The notes under the pieces are model-generated. The model had not been told where the DNA came from, ran no database searches, and worked only from the letters and a program-made list of their open reading frames with translations. Source: Hymenobacter negativus (GTDB lineage: Bacteria > Bacteroidota > Bacteroidia > Cytophagales > Hymenobacteraceae). From it: 64,000 bases of DNA. The position numbers were made by a program, and so were the translations under genes. Location of the stretch: the NCBI RefSeq assembly GCF_017571495.1, contig NZ_JAGETZ010000003.1, forward strand, positions 372,001-436,000, given 5' to 3'. Below, in pieces: positions 35,219-44,359 of the stretch (position 1 is its first letter; each line of letters opens with the position of its first letter).

Positions 35219-36700
35219 TTAGCGGCGCTTGCGAACCTTAATTAATAGCGCCTGTGCTTCCGGCGCCGTGCCGGTGAGCAGCACGCCCGTGCCATACAGC
35301 GCCGTGAGTACGCTACCCCGCATGAGCAGCGTGAGGAAGGCATTGCCGGTATCGGGTAGCACCCAGGCGGCGAACCCGGCCCCGGCCGCCACGAGCAAAA
35401 TGCGTAGAATTTTGCCGTCGAAGGGCTGCATGCCGTAGCTGCGCCATACAAACCAAGTGCGCGCCGTGTTGATGCTAACCAGCGCAATGCAGTAGGCGAG
35501 TGCCGCCCCGTTCAGCTCCATCCGTGGAATCAGTATCCAGTTGAGCGCTACCACGGCAGCGGCCAGGGAGATATTGAACACCAAATCGAACCGGTAGCGA
35601 GGCGAAGTAGCCACGATGATGCCGTTGACGCCGGTGATGCCATCGAACAGCCGGCCGGCCAGCAGCAGAAGCACAGCGGCGCTGCCTGCCGCGTACTCGG
35701 GTTTGTGGATGAGGCCGTAGATGAACGGCAGATTTAGGCCAATGCCGAGGGCCAGGTAGCAGCCCAGCAGCGTGTTGATGCGGGTGCTGCGGCGGTAGAA
35801 GTCGGCCATCTTGGCCATGTTGTCTTCCTTCCAATATTCGGCGATGAGCGAAAAAGCTGTTTTGTAGAGCGCCCGAAAGGGGAGGACCAGGGCCGTGCTC
35901 ACGTTGGTGGCAATGAGGTAGATGCCGGCGGCTGCGAGGCTCACCTTCGTGCCTACCATCAGGCTGTCGATGTTGAGCAGCACCGTGCCGGATATGTTGC
36001 TGAGCAGCACAAACGCCCCAAAGCCCAGCATCTCGCGTAGCGGCTTGATGCGTAGCGCGGCGCGCGTGGGCCGTAAGTGCAGTTCCCCAATGGCTGCCAG
36101 GTAAATGGCTAACAGCACTGCCACCACCGCGTAAGCCCCCACGTAGGCCAGCACAAAACCATGGAAGCTGATGTAGCCTTGGCTGTAGGCAATGGCCGCG
36201 CCTACCAACATCAGGCGCAACAGAATTTCCTGACAAAACGAGGAGAATGAGGTGTGATAAAGCGAGCGCAGGTAAGCATCCTGCAACGAGCCCAGCATGA
36301 TGCAGCCCGCCAGCGCAATAGCCGCCAGGTAGTGCGGTGCCAGCAATTCCGCATCGTCCTTGGCGTACCAGTGCAAAAGCAGCGGCTTGCCCACCAGCAT
36401 GGCCAGCGCCACCACCACGAAACCCAGTAATGGCGGCCCCAGCAGCAGCGGAAAAAAGCCGGCATGGTTGCGTCCCTGGTTCCGGAAAAAAGGAAAGTAC
36501 CGGATGCCCATGTTGGCAAACCCGAAGGAGGCCACCTGCGCCCCAATGGTGGCCATTGGTAGCAACACGCTGGCCGTAAGGCCAATCTGAGCCGGTGAAA
36601 GCAGTCGGGGCAGCACCAGAATGGTGTTGGCAAAGCCGATAGCCAGCCCAACATAAGAAATCAGGGTGTTGCGAATGCCCTGGCGCTGAACGATGCCCAA
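35219..36700 (-). CDS. Wzx-type flippase / polysaccharide exporter (MATE-like fold)
   Basis: The 493-residue protein has about 12-14 membrane segments. Its N-terminus (RNTLISYVGLAIGFANTILVLPRLL) and LNIDSLMVGTKVSLAAAGIY-like repeats match the polysaccharide biosynthesis/oligosaccharide flippase family. It would carry lipid-linked glycan from the cytoplasmic to the periplasmic face of the inner membrane. The start is a TTG at 36700, 49 nt after the deacetylase stop; no ATG is available in frame. It is last in the pseI-glycosyltransferase-deacetylase-flippase unit. Confidence 0.88.
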   Translation of the reverse strand: MGIVQRQGIRNTLISYVGLAIGFANTILVLPRLLSPAQIGLTASVLLPMATIGAQVASFGFANMGIRYFPFFRNQGRNHAGFFPLLLGPPLLGFVVVALAMLVGKPLLLHWYAKDDAELLAPHYLAAIALAGCIMLGSLQDAYLRSLYHTSFSSFCQEILLRLMLVGAAIAYSQGYISFHGFVLAYVGAYAVVAVLLAIYLAAIGELHLRPTRAALRIKPLREMLGFGAFVLLSNISGTVLLNIDSLMVGTKVSLAAAGIYLIATNVSTALVLPFRALYKTAFSLIAEYWKEDNMAKMADFYRRSTRINTLLGCYLALGIGLNLPFIYGLIHKPEYAAGSAAVLLLLAGRLFDGITGVNGIIVATSPRYRFDLVFNISLAAAVVALNWILIPRMELNGAALAYCIALVSINTARTWFVWRSYGMQPFDGKILRILLVAAGAGFAAWVLPDTGNAFLTLLMRGSVLTALYGTGVLLTGTAPEAQALLIKVRKRR

Positions 36701-36748
36701 ATGGTAAGTGTGTAAATGAGTGACTGCGTAATGTTGACCGCAACGGCC

Positions 36749-38113
36749 TCAAAGTTCGGCCATAATCTGGCTCCCGGTCAGGAAAGCCGCACCGCGCGGC
36801 CGCAGGTAGCCCATGATTTCGGCAAACTGGCGCGGGCCGGTGACGGTGTTGGCGGGGTCGAAATGGTCGTTGTGCCAGAGCACAGTAGCCACGCCGACAA
36901 ATCGCTCAACCTCGGCCAACATGGGCTGCAACGCCGGCATAATGTCCTGTGGTTGCAGTTGCAAGTAGTTGGGATGGTGCAAAGTGGCATCCATCACGTT
37001 GAGGGGGATTTCCAGGAAAGTATGGGCTTCGCCAGTGGCAAAATTGAATGGGAAGAACGGGTGGCAGTAGGAGTTGCGGAACCCGAAATGCTCTGCAAAG
37101 CCCAGCGTAGAATCGTAGCGGAAGCACTCGGCAGCATCTATCAAATTCGGTGTAGACCGAGGCTCCCAGCGCAGGTAATGGAAGCGTAGGCCCTGAGTGT
37201 CTGGCTGCAGTATTTTAACCTCCCGGCCCAGGTGCGCCACATCCGCAGCCGTGCCAATGCTACCGTGGAGGCAGATTTCGGAACCCTGCTGCTTGAGCAG
37301 CTGCAGGCGCTGCCGCAATGCCGGGGTGATGGCGTAGTCGGCATTGGGAGTGCCATCAACTCCCGGTCGACGTTCCAGCAGCATGAAAAATGTGGACCTG
37401 GCCCCGTAGCTGGCCACCGTATCGGCCACGGTTTCCAGATTGTCCCAAGCGTCGGGCTGCGTTAGGTGCCGCCAGAGCTGCTGACCGAAACGCAGGAGCT
37501 GGCCTTGCTTCAGCGCTGCTTTGGCGGGGGCTTTCCAGCCACTACGCAGGTTGTCGATATCGTGGGTGATGAAGGCGGCGAACGGGGCCGCGCCAGCCCA
37601 ACGCCGCGTCTGCAGCCTCTGGCCGCTGACGTGCTCCACGGCTGTCTTCAGCACATCAAAATAGTAGTTGACCACGGGCAGAGCTACGAAGCCATATTGC
37701 TTTTGCACGCTGGCCGCGTAGGGGAAGCGGCCGTGGCGGTCCCGTGTATCCAAGAAATATTCCTGCCAGCCGCTGAGCAAGTAGAAGGCCGCCGAAATAA
37801 TATCGGCGTTGATGGCAGCGCGCCCGGCGCTCAGCGTCAGCAGGGGGGCTTCAGCCTGATGGTCGAAGAAGAAAGGGATTCGCTGCCCGGCCCAGTCGCG
37901 GTAGTTAGGCTCGGCAGGGTAGGGCGTGTTTTGCTGGAAAAAAGTGCCGGCACCATCGGTTACCGTGATAGCCGGCTGGCTGTCGGCGTAGCCAATGGCC
38001 ACGTCTGGTGCATTGGGGTAAACCAGTCGGAAATGCCGCAACACATACGCCAACCGCTTCGCAGCCGAAACCGGGGCTGCATTAATTGGTGGTAGTGGGG
38101 CAGGAACAGACAT
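36749..38113 (-). CDS. Polysaccharide deacetylase-like protein (DUF7033-type N-terminus)
   Basis: The 454-residue protein has an N-terminal domain (about 1-165) typical of larger Bacteroidota deacetylase-like proteins, then an NodB-like TIM-barrel: metal motif THDID (about 190-194), CLHGS (about 280), and YDSTLGFAEHFGFRN (about 339-353). The HDID form, in place of the classical TFDDG, is seen in this subgroup. It probably trims acetyl groups from a polysaccharide or lipid-linked sugar. The last motif, LWHNDHFD, supplies the second histidine. No signal peptide is seen. It sits in the pseI unit, 48-49 nt before the flippase. Confidence 0.8.
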   Translation of the reverse strand: MSVPAPLPPINAAPVSAAKRLAYVLRHFRLVYPNAPDVAIGYADSQPAITVTDGAGTFFQQNTPYPAEPNYRDWAGQRIPFFFDHQAEAPLLTLSAGRAAINADIISAAFYLLSGWQEYFLDTRDRHGRFPYAASVQKQYGFVALPVVNYYFDVLKTAVEHVSGQRLQTRRWAGAAPFAAFITHDIDNLRSGWKAPAKAALKQGQLLRFGQQLWRHLTQPDAWDNLETVADTVASYGARSTFFMLLERRPGVDGTPNADYAITPALRQRLQLLKQQGSEICLHGSIGTAADVAHLGREVKILQPDTQGLRFHYLRWEPRSTPNLIDAAECFRYDSTLGFAEHFGFRNSYCHPFFPFNFATGEAHTFLEIPLNVMDATLHHPNYLQLQPQDIMPALQPMLAEVERFVGVATVLWHNDHFDPANTVTGPRQFAEIMGYLRPRGAAFLTGSQIMAEL

Positions 38114-38143
38114 TGCTAAAAGCTGCTAAAAAGTATTAAAATG

Positions 38144-39451
38144 TCAATGGATTGGCGCGCCATTATTCAGCCAGTCATTCAGCAGCGCCACGGTGCGAAT
38201 CTGGCTCCGACCCTCATCGGGCGTGCCCAACGTCGCATTGTAGTAAGCGGCGCGGCGGTAGAGGTCAGCGGGTTTGTGTTGGGCATAGCGGCGCAGGGCG
38301 GCGGCCAGCTCGGCGGGCGAGTCAGCCCGCTCCACGAGGCCCCGGGCGGCGTAGCCGTAGTAGTCGTTGGTGAGCTTGTTGGTGCCGAAGCGGAAGTAGA
38401 TGCTGGCTACGTTCAGCAGCGTGGCTTCGAGGTGGGTAGAGGTATCGGCGGCCACCAGCGCATCCTGCCGCAGCAGGAAATCGAATACGTTTTCCTGCCG
38501 GGCGCTCGACCATTGTAGGGTGGGCAGCCGCTGCCGCAGCGGCTCAAAGTCGCGGCCGTCGCTGGGGTGCGGGCGCAGGGTGAAGGTCAGTTCCGGCAGT
38601 TCCTGTACCAGGTACACCAGCGTATCGACCAGCGCCGGCATGGGGTCGTGGATGTTGCAGGCGATGCCCACGCGACGCACGGCAGGCGCAGTGTTTTTCT
38701 GGCTGAGGTAGGCGTCGGCTTTGGGCATGCCCACCAGCTCCACCCGGCCGCGCACGGGGCCGCACAGGCGGTATTTTTCCAGCGCATCCTCGCCTTCCAG
38801 CAGGCTCAAATCAAAGCCTAACGGCGGGAAGTTGGCACTCACGCTGGCGTGCTGCACGTAGGCGGTGGGCACACCCTCGGCGCGGCAGGCCAGCAGCAGG
38901 GAGCGGGTGTCGTCGTTGTGGTCGTTGGAAAATACCACCGCCCGCGGCTGGTAGTGGCGCAGCGCCCGGCGGTACACCTCGTAGTAACCGATGGCGTAGA
39001 AGATGAAGTCGAAAAACCGCCACGCCCGCCCGCCATCGGTGCGCAGCAACCCAAAGAATGCAACGGGGAATTGCCAGTAATACAGCAGCTTGCGTCGCAG
39101 GGGCAACCGGTTTACCGCCGCATTGTAACGTCCAATATTCTTTGCCTGGCCCGCCAACAGCACAGCATCGGGCCGGGCCTTTTGGATGAATTCTAATGCA
39201 TCGTAGTTATTGGCGCTCACCACGTAAAGCCACACCTTGCCGTGCAAGTCCTCACGGTTTTTGATGGGCTGGAAGATGTTGCCCACCAGCCGCAACCCTG
39301 CATAGCCCAGCACCCGCGCCAGCCGTTTTACGGGATTAGCGGGCGAAATATTGGCCAGTGCGGCTGCTGGCAGCGCCGCGAATATGGCGGTGAAGCGCAG
39401 CTGCAGAATGTCGCGTAGGCGCGCAATGAGTGGCAGCGTTGGCTCCGGCAT
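38144..39451 (-). CDS. Glycosyltransferase-like protein (CDP-glycerophosphotransferase/GT-B-like)
   Basis: The 435-residue product has a C-terminal GT-B-like half: AYVQHASVSANFPPLGFD (about 215), GMPKADAYL, HDPMPALVDTLVYLV, LTFTLRPHPSDGRDF and DALVAADTSTHLEATLLN. The RPHP and QHG/QHA motifs are characteristic of CDP-glycerol glycerophosphotransferase-like and capsule-export type transferases. It may transfer the nonulosonic acid or another sugar; the substrate is inference. The ATG overlaps the pseI stop as TAATG at 39453-39449. I considered PseG and rejected it: the length and motifs differ. Confidence 0.7.
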   Translation of the reverse strand: MPEPTLPLIARLRDILQLRFTAIFAALPAAALANISPANPVKRLARVLGYAGLRLVGNIFQPIKNREDLHGKVWLYVVSANNYDALEFIQKARPDAVLLAGQAKNIGRYNAAVNRLPLRRKLLYYWQFPVAFFGLLRTDGGRAWRFFDFIFYAIGYYEVYRRALRHYQPRAVVFSNDHNDDTRSLLLACRAEGVPTAYVQHASVSANFPPLGFDLSLLEGEDALEKYRLCGPVRGRVELVGMPKADAYLSQKNTAPAVRRVGIACNIHDPMPALVDTLVYLVQELPELTFTLRPHPSDGRDFEPLRQRLPTLQWSSARQENVFDFLLRQDALVAADTSTHLEATLLNVASIYFRFGTNKLTNDYYGYAARGLVERADSPAELAAALRRYAQHKPADLYRRAAYYNATLGTPDEGRSQIRTVALLNDWLNNGAPIH

Positions 39452-40494
39452 TACAGCGCCTCCCAGGTCAGCGGGGTACCGGGCTTGAGGTCCTTCACGG
39501 CCTTGCGGCCCAGCACCGTTTCCCAATGACGTGGCCAGAGCCCGTCGCCAGGGCGAATGATTTTCAGGTTATCCGTGGTGAATTCCTCGCCGGCCGCAAT
39601 TGGCTTCGACACGTAGATGCTGCGCTTGTAGAGCCGGCTTTTTTCCTCGCCCGTCTGGATGCAAAGCTGCACCCCGCCCAGCGCTTGGTGCGCCCGTTCG
39701 GTTTCTTCCACCAATAGCTTCAACTCGTGCGGCTCCAGCGAAAACGCGGAATCGACGCCGCCCTCGGCTCGACTGGTGGTGAAGTGCTTCTCAATAACGC
39801 AGGCGCCCAGGGCAACGGCCGCTACGCTGGCGCCCACGCCCATGGTGTGGTCGCTCAGACCGATGGGGCAGCCGAAGGTTTCGGCCAGCACCGGAATGGT
39901 GCGCAGGTTGGTATTGGCCGGCGAGGCGGGGTAGGTGCTGGTGCATTTCAGCAGCACCAGCTCGCGGCAGCCAGCTTCGCGGAGCACCCGCACGGCGTCG
40001 TCAATTTCGGCCAGAGTGGCGGCGCCGGTGCTCACAATCACGGGTTTGCCAGTGGCAGCTACCTTGCGCAGCAGCGGCCAGTGGGCATTTTCGAAAGAGG
40101 CAATTTTGTAGGCCGGCACGTCCAGCGTTTCCAGAAAATCTACCGCCGTCTCATCAAATGGGGAGCTGAAGGCCAGCATGCCGTGCTGCCGGGCGCGGGC
40201 AAACAGCTCGGCGTGCCATTCCCAGGGCGTATGCGCTTCCTCGTAGAGCTTGTAGAGGTTTTTGCCTTCCCACAGCGACTGCCCTTCCTCGTCGATGGCA
40301 AAGCCGGTGTCCATGGTAATGGTATCGGCGGTATAGGTCTGTAGCTTAAGGGCATCGACGCCAGCCGCAGCGGCGGCATCCACCAACGCCAGTGCCCGTT
40401 CCAGGCTCTGGTTGTGGTTGCCCGACATTTCAGCGATGATAAACGGCTTGTGCGCGGGGCCAACCGGGCGGCCGCCAATGGATATTTCGGTCAT
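39451..40494 (-). CDS. pseI: Pseudaminic acid synthase (NeuB family)
   Basis: PseI condenses phosphoenolpyruvate with 6-deoxy-AltdiNAc to form pseudaminic acid. The 347-residue protein has KPFIIAEMSGNHNQSLERA at the start, DALKLQTYTADTITMD (about 43-58), the barrel strands ALGACVIEKHFTTSR and GGVDSAFSLEP, and a C-terminal SAF (antifreeze-like) domain (about 285-345: RSIYVSKPIAAGEEF). SGNHNQS and LQTYT favour PseI over NeuB or LegI, which are the alternatives. The -7 box at 40519-40526 places the ATG at 40494; a TTG at 40521 lies inside that box. It heads the first glycan block. Confidence 0.9.
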   Translation of the reverse strand: MTEISIGGRPVGPAHKPFIIAEMSGNHNQSLERALALVDAAAAAGVDALKLQTYTADTITMDTGFAIDEEGQSLWEGKNLYKLYEEAHTPWEWHAELFARARQHGMLAFSSPFDETAVDFLETLDVPAYKIASFENAHWPLLRKVAATGKPVIVSTGAATLAEIDDAVRVLREAGCRELVLLKCTSTYPASPANTNLRTIPVLAETFGCPIGLSDHTMGVGASVAAVALGACVIEKHFTTSRAEGGVDSAFSLEPHELKLLVEETERAHQALGGVQLCIQTGEEKSRLYKRSIYVSKPIAAGEEFTTDNLKIIRPGDGLWPRHWETVLGRKAVKDLKPGTPLTWEAL

Positions 40495-40518
40495 TTCAGA
40501 GCAAGTCAAAGCGAACTG

Positions 40519-40526
40519 CAAAGGTA
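40519..40526 (-). promoter_or_regulatory. pseI: -7 box (TACCTTTG) of the pseI unit
   Basis: Exact TAnnTTTG on the minus strand, 24 nt before the pseI ATG. It is the likely promoter for pseI, the transferase, the deacetylase and the flippase. Confidence 0.6.
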
Positions 40527-40637
40527 GCGGCTGGAGGGAGCAGGTGCGTTTTAGGGGTGCTAATTGCGGCGGGCTGCATCAGGATGGTTTTCGGCTGAAC
40601 CTACCCTGCAGAGAGTGCAAAGCAGAATACTATTTTG

Positions 40638-40705
40638 AGTTCACGAAACTCGTCCAATGAATTAGTTTCGTAAACTTTGAATCGTAAACGAGTTTCTTAA
40701 ACTCC
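40638..40705. repeat. GAGTTTCG-word repeats (three units)
   Basis: A unit at 40638-40654 (reverse) and units near 40662-40678 and 40689-40705 (forward) share the form ACGAGTTTCGTAAACTC. Outer arms pair at 15 of 17. It resembles the hemL-downstream repeat at 4330-4426 in word content. It lies in the 290-nt gap between pseI and a small membrane gene. Confidence 0.55.
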
Positions 40706-40785
40706 TCTTGCACCGCGGTGGGCTATTAACGTTGGGTAACGATTTCTCTATCGTAGTTCACTAAACCGAGCGTATTAATTTCTGT

Positions 40786-41112
40786 ATGGCTTTCTTAGTT
40801 AGCCAACCGACCAAGAAACGAGCGCCCCGTTTATTCTTAGCTTGCCTTATAACGAAGTCCTTGTCCTTTCACCCCTTGTTGCTAGTGTCTTTGTTGCTGT
40901 CCGAGCCGATGGGGTACGACCTACGTCCTATCCTCTTGAGGGGTATCTTTTTCGTCCTGTTGCCATTAGCCTTGTATATAGGACTCAAGGGCTGGGGTTG
41001 GTTGCGCGCGCAACCCCGAGAATACAAAGTGGAAGGATGGATATTTCTGGTAGTTGCGTTTGTCTTAGGTCTGTGGGGAATATGGTACGCCATCTTCTTA
41101 ATAGTACAATAA
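40786..41112 (+). CDS. Small membrane protein of unknown function
   Basis: The 108-residue frame contains two clear membrane segments (about residues 50-66 and 85-106) joined by a basic loop; there is a weaker hydrophobic stretch near 27-38. An internal ATG at 40909 (MGYDLRPILLRGIFF) gives a 67-residue form with two membrane segments, possibly the real protein. An overlapping frame at 40842 is less likely because it is not hydrophobic or conserved-looking. Not recognised; base composition is less GC-rich than its neighbours. Confidence 0.45.
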   Translation: MAFLVSQPTKKRAPRLFLACLITKSLSFHPLLLVSLLLSEPMGYDLRPILLRGIFFVLLPLALYIGLKGWGWLRAQPREYKVEGWIFLVVAFVLGLWGIWYAIFLIVQ

Positions 41113-41240
41113 GCACAACGCGGACTTCTTTACCGATTACTTACCAACAGGTACCGATGCCCACGCATCCATTTTCAAGTTCGCGAAAACGGTCGCAAGG
41201 TAAACGAGGCCCGCACCAATTAAGAAAGATGTTAGGCTCC

Positions 41241-43526
41241 TTAATCCGTCCACAGGTGGCGCTTCCCTCGGGTCACATAGCCCAACGTTGAGGGGAGCAC
41301 GCCGCATATGCGCCACATACGGGGGTAATCACCCCGCTCGCTTATTTCCCACGTGGACCCGGTGGGAGGAGGTGGCAACGCTTGTCCGGTGTCGGTGTAT
41401 GATTGCCGAACAACCTGTTTCGACTTAATGCCCTCGCCCACGGTTTCCATTAACACACTCCATCCGCTTTCCATTAATACTAGCCGTTGTCTACTATCTC
41501 TGGGCGGATTTGGTAAGGTGCCAAGCGGATGCAGGTGAGCATCGTAAATGCGCTTTACTTTGTCAGTCGGACTATAAGTGAAATAAACACCCTTTGCATA
41601 AGGGTAAGTTACTGTTACCGGCAATTGATAGTGATTGTCCGGCGATTCTCCCTCAAGGAATAGCTGGTAATACTCATCCCCTTTTGACTCGTGCCATATC
41701 TCGTCCCAAAAGGGCTGGGCAATTTTTCCAGCCTTGAGTAAGCGTTTACCTTCTGGGGAGCGAAGGGTGAGGGTGGAAGAATCGACCATGATGCCTAAGG
41801 TGCTCACCAAGTGTCCATGCGCAGTTGGATGGCCCAAACCGGGCAGCCAGGGGGTGCGCAACTGCGCCAGCGTGTCGGCCAGGGCCCACCGGGTGGGGTG
41901 GGCGCGCATCACCAGCAAGCGTCGGCCTTGGGCTGTCAGAAAATCGTACCCTTGGTAGGTGGCGGCTACTTCTTTTCCATTAAAGCTCGAAACCAAGTAG
42001 TCGGTGCCTCCTCGCCGCAGGCAGGCCATGCCGTGGCAGGGGTTGAGCACCACGGTGTCGTAGCGGGCCGACACCACTTCCTGACCGGTGACGCGGTCCA
42101 CTAGCCCGATTTTACCGGCGCGAACGCCCACCAGCATGGTTGAATCCGGGAAGTGAAAGGTCTGAAATAGTTTGGTATACGGAGGGGCAGATTCACCAAC
42201 CGCAGGAGGATAATCGTCGGCATCATAAGCGTCGCTGTGTAGCCCAACGGGGGTTCGAAGCCGCTCGTATTTTAAGGGGGTTATCCAGTTACCACCCTCG
42301 TCAATCAGACCTGCCCGCCCACCCTCACTTACTTCAGCCCGTCCTTGGCGGAATCCCCCGAAGTCCGTAAAGGTGCGGGCAATGGGTGGTTTTCCGGTAG
42401 GAGACAGTATCGTAACGGCATGGTCGTCGCGGTCGGTTTTCCCCGCCTTCACCAGGGCAATGTAGCCACTTGCATCAGGGCCTTTTGCGACCTGCTGGTC
42501 TAGGGGCACTATAAAATTTCCCCTTACATCGATTACCCCCATCCGGCTACCATTAGCTACCACTGCCCGGCCTTTCCGAAAGGTGCCAGCTATCGTAAAT
42601 AGAGCGGGTGTTATTTGCTGCCCCATTGAGTCAAGGTAAGTATAGTATGCCTGATACTTCTGCTCATCTTTCGTTTTTCGGGACAGCGGATGGTCCAGGT
42701 TTACCGCGCTCGGCAGCTGTGCAACTGCAATTCCGTTACTAAAGCGATGTATCTCCGCATACTTATAGGCGGTCAGTTCGTGGCCTTGCGCATCGGCCAG
42801 GGCCCAGCGTCGCCCGGAATCGCCGTTGCCCGGCGGTGTTGCTTTTTCCATTAGCTTAGCTACCCGTCCTATTCCCAACCACGGCAGGTGAGGCAAGTTC
42901 GGGGTATTGCTAGCAGGGTGATTATAGGACTGTTCCCAAACGAGGGTATCGGAAAGCGGGAGGCCCGTAGCCCGCGCGGGAGCGGCAACCGAGGAGTGCA
43001 AGTTGGGTGCGACAATCCAGCTATCGAAAAAGGTATTGGGCGACTCATAAATAGGCACTTCCCACGCTTCTGGCTGGCCGTGGGCCTGCCAAGCAGGTAC
43101 AATGCGCAAGCTACCGTCCGGCTGGCGCACGGCGGCTTCCGAGCGGCGTACCAACAGCACCTCGCCGCGAGCGTTGAGGAGTGCCAAACGCACCGGTTCA
43201 CCCCGGCGAGCCGCATCGTTGGGTAAAGGTGTCACGTATTTCAGTAGCGGATGAACCGCGACAACGCCATCTTTGAAAAAGCGGGTGTACGACACGCCAG
43301 GCCAACGGCCAAAGGGCGGAATAACGACCCGGCCGCCGGTGTCGGCGTACGCCAGTAGTTTGCCCGCCCGGTACGGGATGAGCCCACCCGGCGGCTGGGC
43401 AGCGGGCTCCAATCGGAGGACCTCGCGTAGCGTCCCGGTGGGTAACGGCGGCTGGGCAAGCAGCGGCGCAAGTTCCGTTCCGCCAAGTAATAGTCCCAAC
43501 ATGAACCAAAAACGTATTCTTCTCAT
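41241..43526 (-). CDS. Exported WG-repeat protein
   Basis: The 761-residue product has a signal peptide (about 1-25, RFWFMLGLLLGG then LAPLLAQ) and several WG (KWG) repeats of about 30-40 residues with the pattern xWALADxxGxxLTxxKYxxI: for example around GRRWALADAQGHELTAYKY, RMGVIDVRGNFIVPL and RAGLIDEGGNWITPLKYE. WG repeats form beta-propeller-like or solenoid surfaces used in binding. The C-terminal 200 residues look unrelated to the repeats. The start at 43526 is chosen for the signal peptide; the frame is open to 43571. The role is unknown. Confidence 0.75.
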   Translation of the reverse strand: MRRIRFWFMLGLLLGGTELAPLLAQPPLPTGTLREVLRLEPAAQPPGGLIPYRAGKLLAYADTGGRVVIPPFGRWPGVSYTRFFKDGVVAVHPLLKYVTPLPNDAARRGEPVRLALLNARGEVLLVRRSEAAVRQPDGSLRIVPAWQAHGQPEAWEVPIYESPNTFFDSWIVAPNLHSSVAAPARATGLPLSDTLVWEQSYNHPASNTPNLPHLPWLGIGRVAKLMEKATPPGNGDSGRRWALADAQGHELTAYKYAEIHRFSNGIAVAQLPSAVNLDHPLSRKTKDEQKYQAYYTYLDSMGQQITPALFTIAGTFRKGRAVVANGSRMGVIDVRGNFIVPLDQQVAKGPDASGYIALVKAGKTDRDDHAVTILSPTGKPPIARTFTDFGGFRQGRAEVSEGGRAGLIDEGGNWITPLKYERLRTPVGLHSDAYDADDYPPAVGESAPPYTKLFQTFHFPDSTMLVGVRAGKIGLVDRVTGQEVVSARYDTVVLNPCHGMACLRRGGTDYLVSSFNGKEVAATYQGYDFLTAQGRRLLVMRAHPTRWALADTLAQLRTPWLPGLGHPTAHGHLVSTLGIMVDSSTLTLRSPEGKRLLKAGKIAQPFWDEIWHESKGDEYYQLFLEGESPDNHYQLPVTVTYPYAKGVYFTYSPTDKVKRIYDAHLHPLGTLPNPPRDSRQRLVLMESGWSVLMETVGEGIKSKQVVRQSYTDTGQALPPPPTGSTWEISERGDYPRMWRICGVLPSTLGYVTRGKRHLWTD

Positions 43527-43702
43527 CTTGAAAAATAGGCAAAACATCTTGTTCCGTGGAAACGGGGGCAACCGGTATGGCTCGGAGCAGGCCCCGCCCA
43601 GCGCCCCGCAAGCGGAGCGTAATTTTCTTCAAGAAGGTTTACTGAAACGGTAGGGCCGTAAACGCGCGCTGTTTGGTGAGAGGAGCGTTATACTGCCACT
43701 GT

Positions 43703-44257
43703 TCAGTGGTCACTCCTTTTTCTAAGCTTTCCAGGGAGGAGAAGTGCTGGCCTAACACGATGGTGGTAAATAGTGGCGCGTTGCACTTGTCGGTACGAGT
43801 GAATAACGTAGAATTGCCCCTTGCGCCATTGCAATGGAGCCGGCTGCAGGGCCACCTGAAAATAACCGGGCCGAAACACGAGCGTGTCCGCTATTTCGGT
43901 GTCGCCGGCGGGGGTGGCCGGTCTCAAGTGGGAAAAATCAATCACCATCTGCTGAAGCCCCAGTTGTACATAGAGCCGGCTGGCCGGGCCGCCGGCTGGC
44001 ACCCAAGTAAAATCTTGTACCCAAGCGTCGTCATACCGGTCATCTTTTTTGGTCCACTCGTAGCTGATAAGCGCGGAGGGGATGGTGTCCGCTAGCAGAA
44101 AGAGGCGCACGCTTACTGCTGAACGGTCTACTTGAATGAACCGAGTACCTTGTGGCAAATACAGGTGCGTAATATGCAGGCCCCCGCCCTGCGCGGGCCC
44201 TTGGGCCCAGAGCCCCAAGGGGGACAATAGCAGAAAACCCAAGCTCAGTTTAGTCAT
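43703..44257 (-). CDS. Hypothetical exported protein
   Basis: The 184-residue product starts MTKLSLGFLLLSPLGLWA, a signal peptide cut near residue 18. The rest looks like a single beta-rich domain with FIQVDRSAVSVRLFLLAD and many aromatic residues (FTWVP, YVQLGL). No family was recognised. It lies upstream of the WG-repeat gene on the same strand with a 176-nt gap and may be co-transcribed. Confidence 0.6.
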   Translation of the reverse strand: MTKLSLGFLLLSPLGLWAQGPAQGGGLHITHLYLPQGTRFIQVDRSAVSVRLFLLADTIPSALISYEWTKKDDRYDDAWVQDFTWVPAGGPASRLYVQLGLQQMVIDFSHLRPATPAGDTEIADTLVFRPGYFQVALQPAPLQWRKGQFYVIHSYRQVQRATIYHHRVRPALLLPGKLRKRSDH

Positions 44258-44359
44258 TCGGGTTGATGGGCGAGGTCTACTATTCGTTTAGCGAAACGGT
44301 GTTTTGAGTTTACACTTCTACCTCTAATTCAATTCGGTAGAAATAACTTCTTCTAGCTT

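Noticed and set aside
35475..36752. 425-codon minus-strand frame overlapping the flippase
   Set aside because: Another frame of the flippase gene; composition (His, Arg, Gly rich) is that of a shadow frame and it has no membrane pattern.
38144..39451. GT-B-like protein considered as the missing PseG
   Set aside because: Longer than PseG and carries RPHP and QHA motifs of glycerophosphotransferase-like enzymes.
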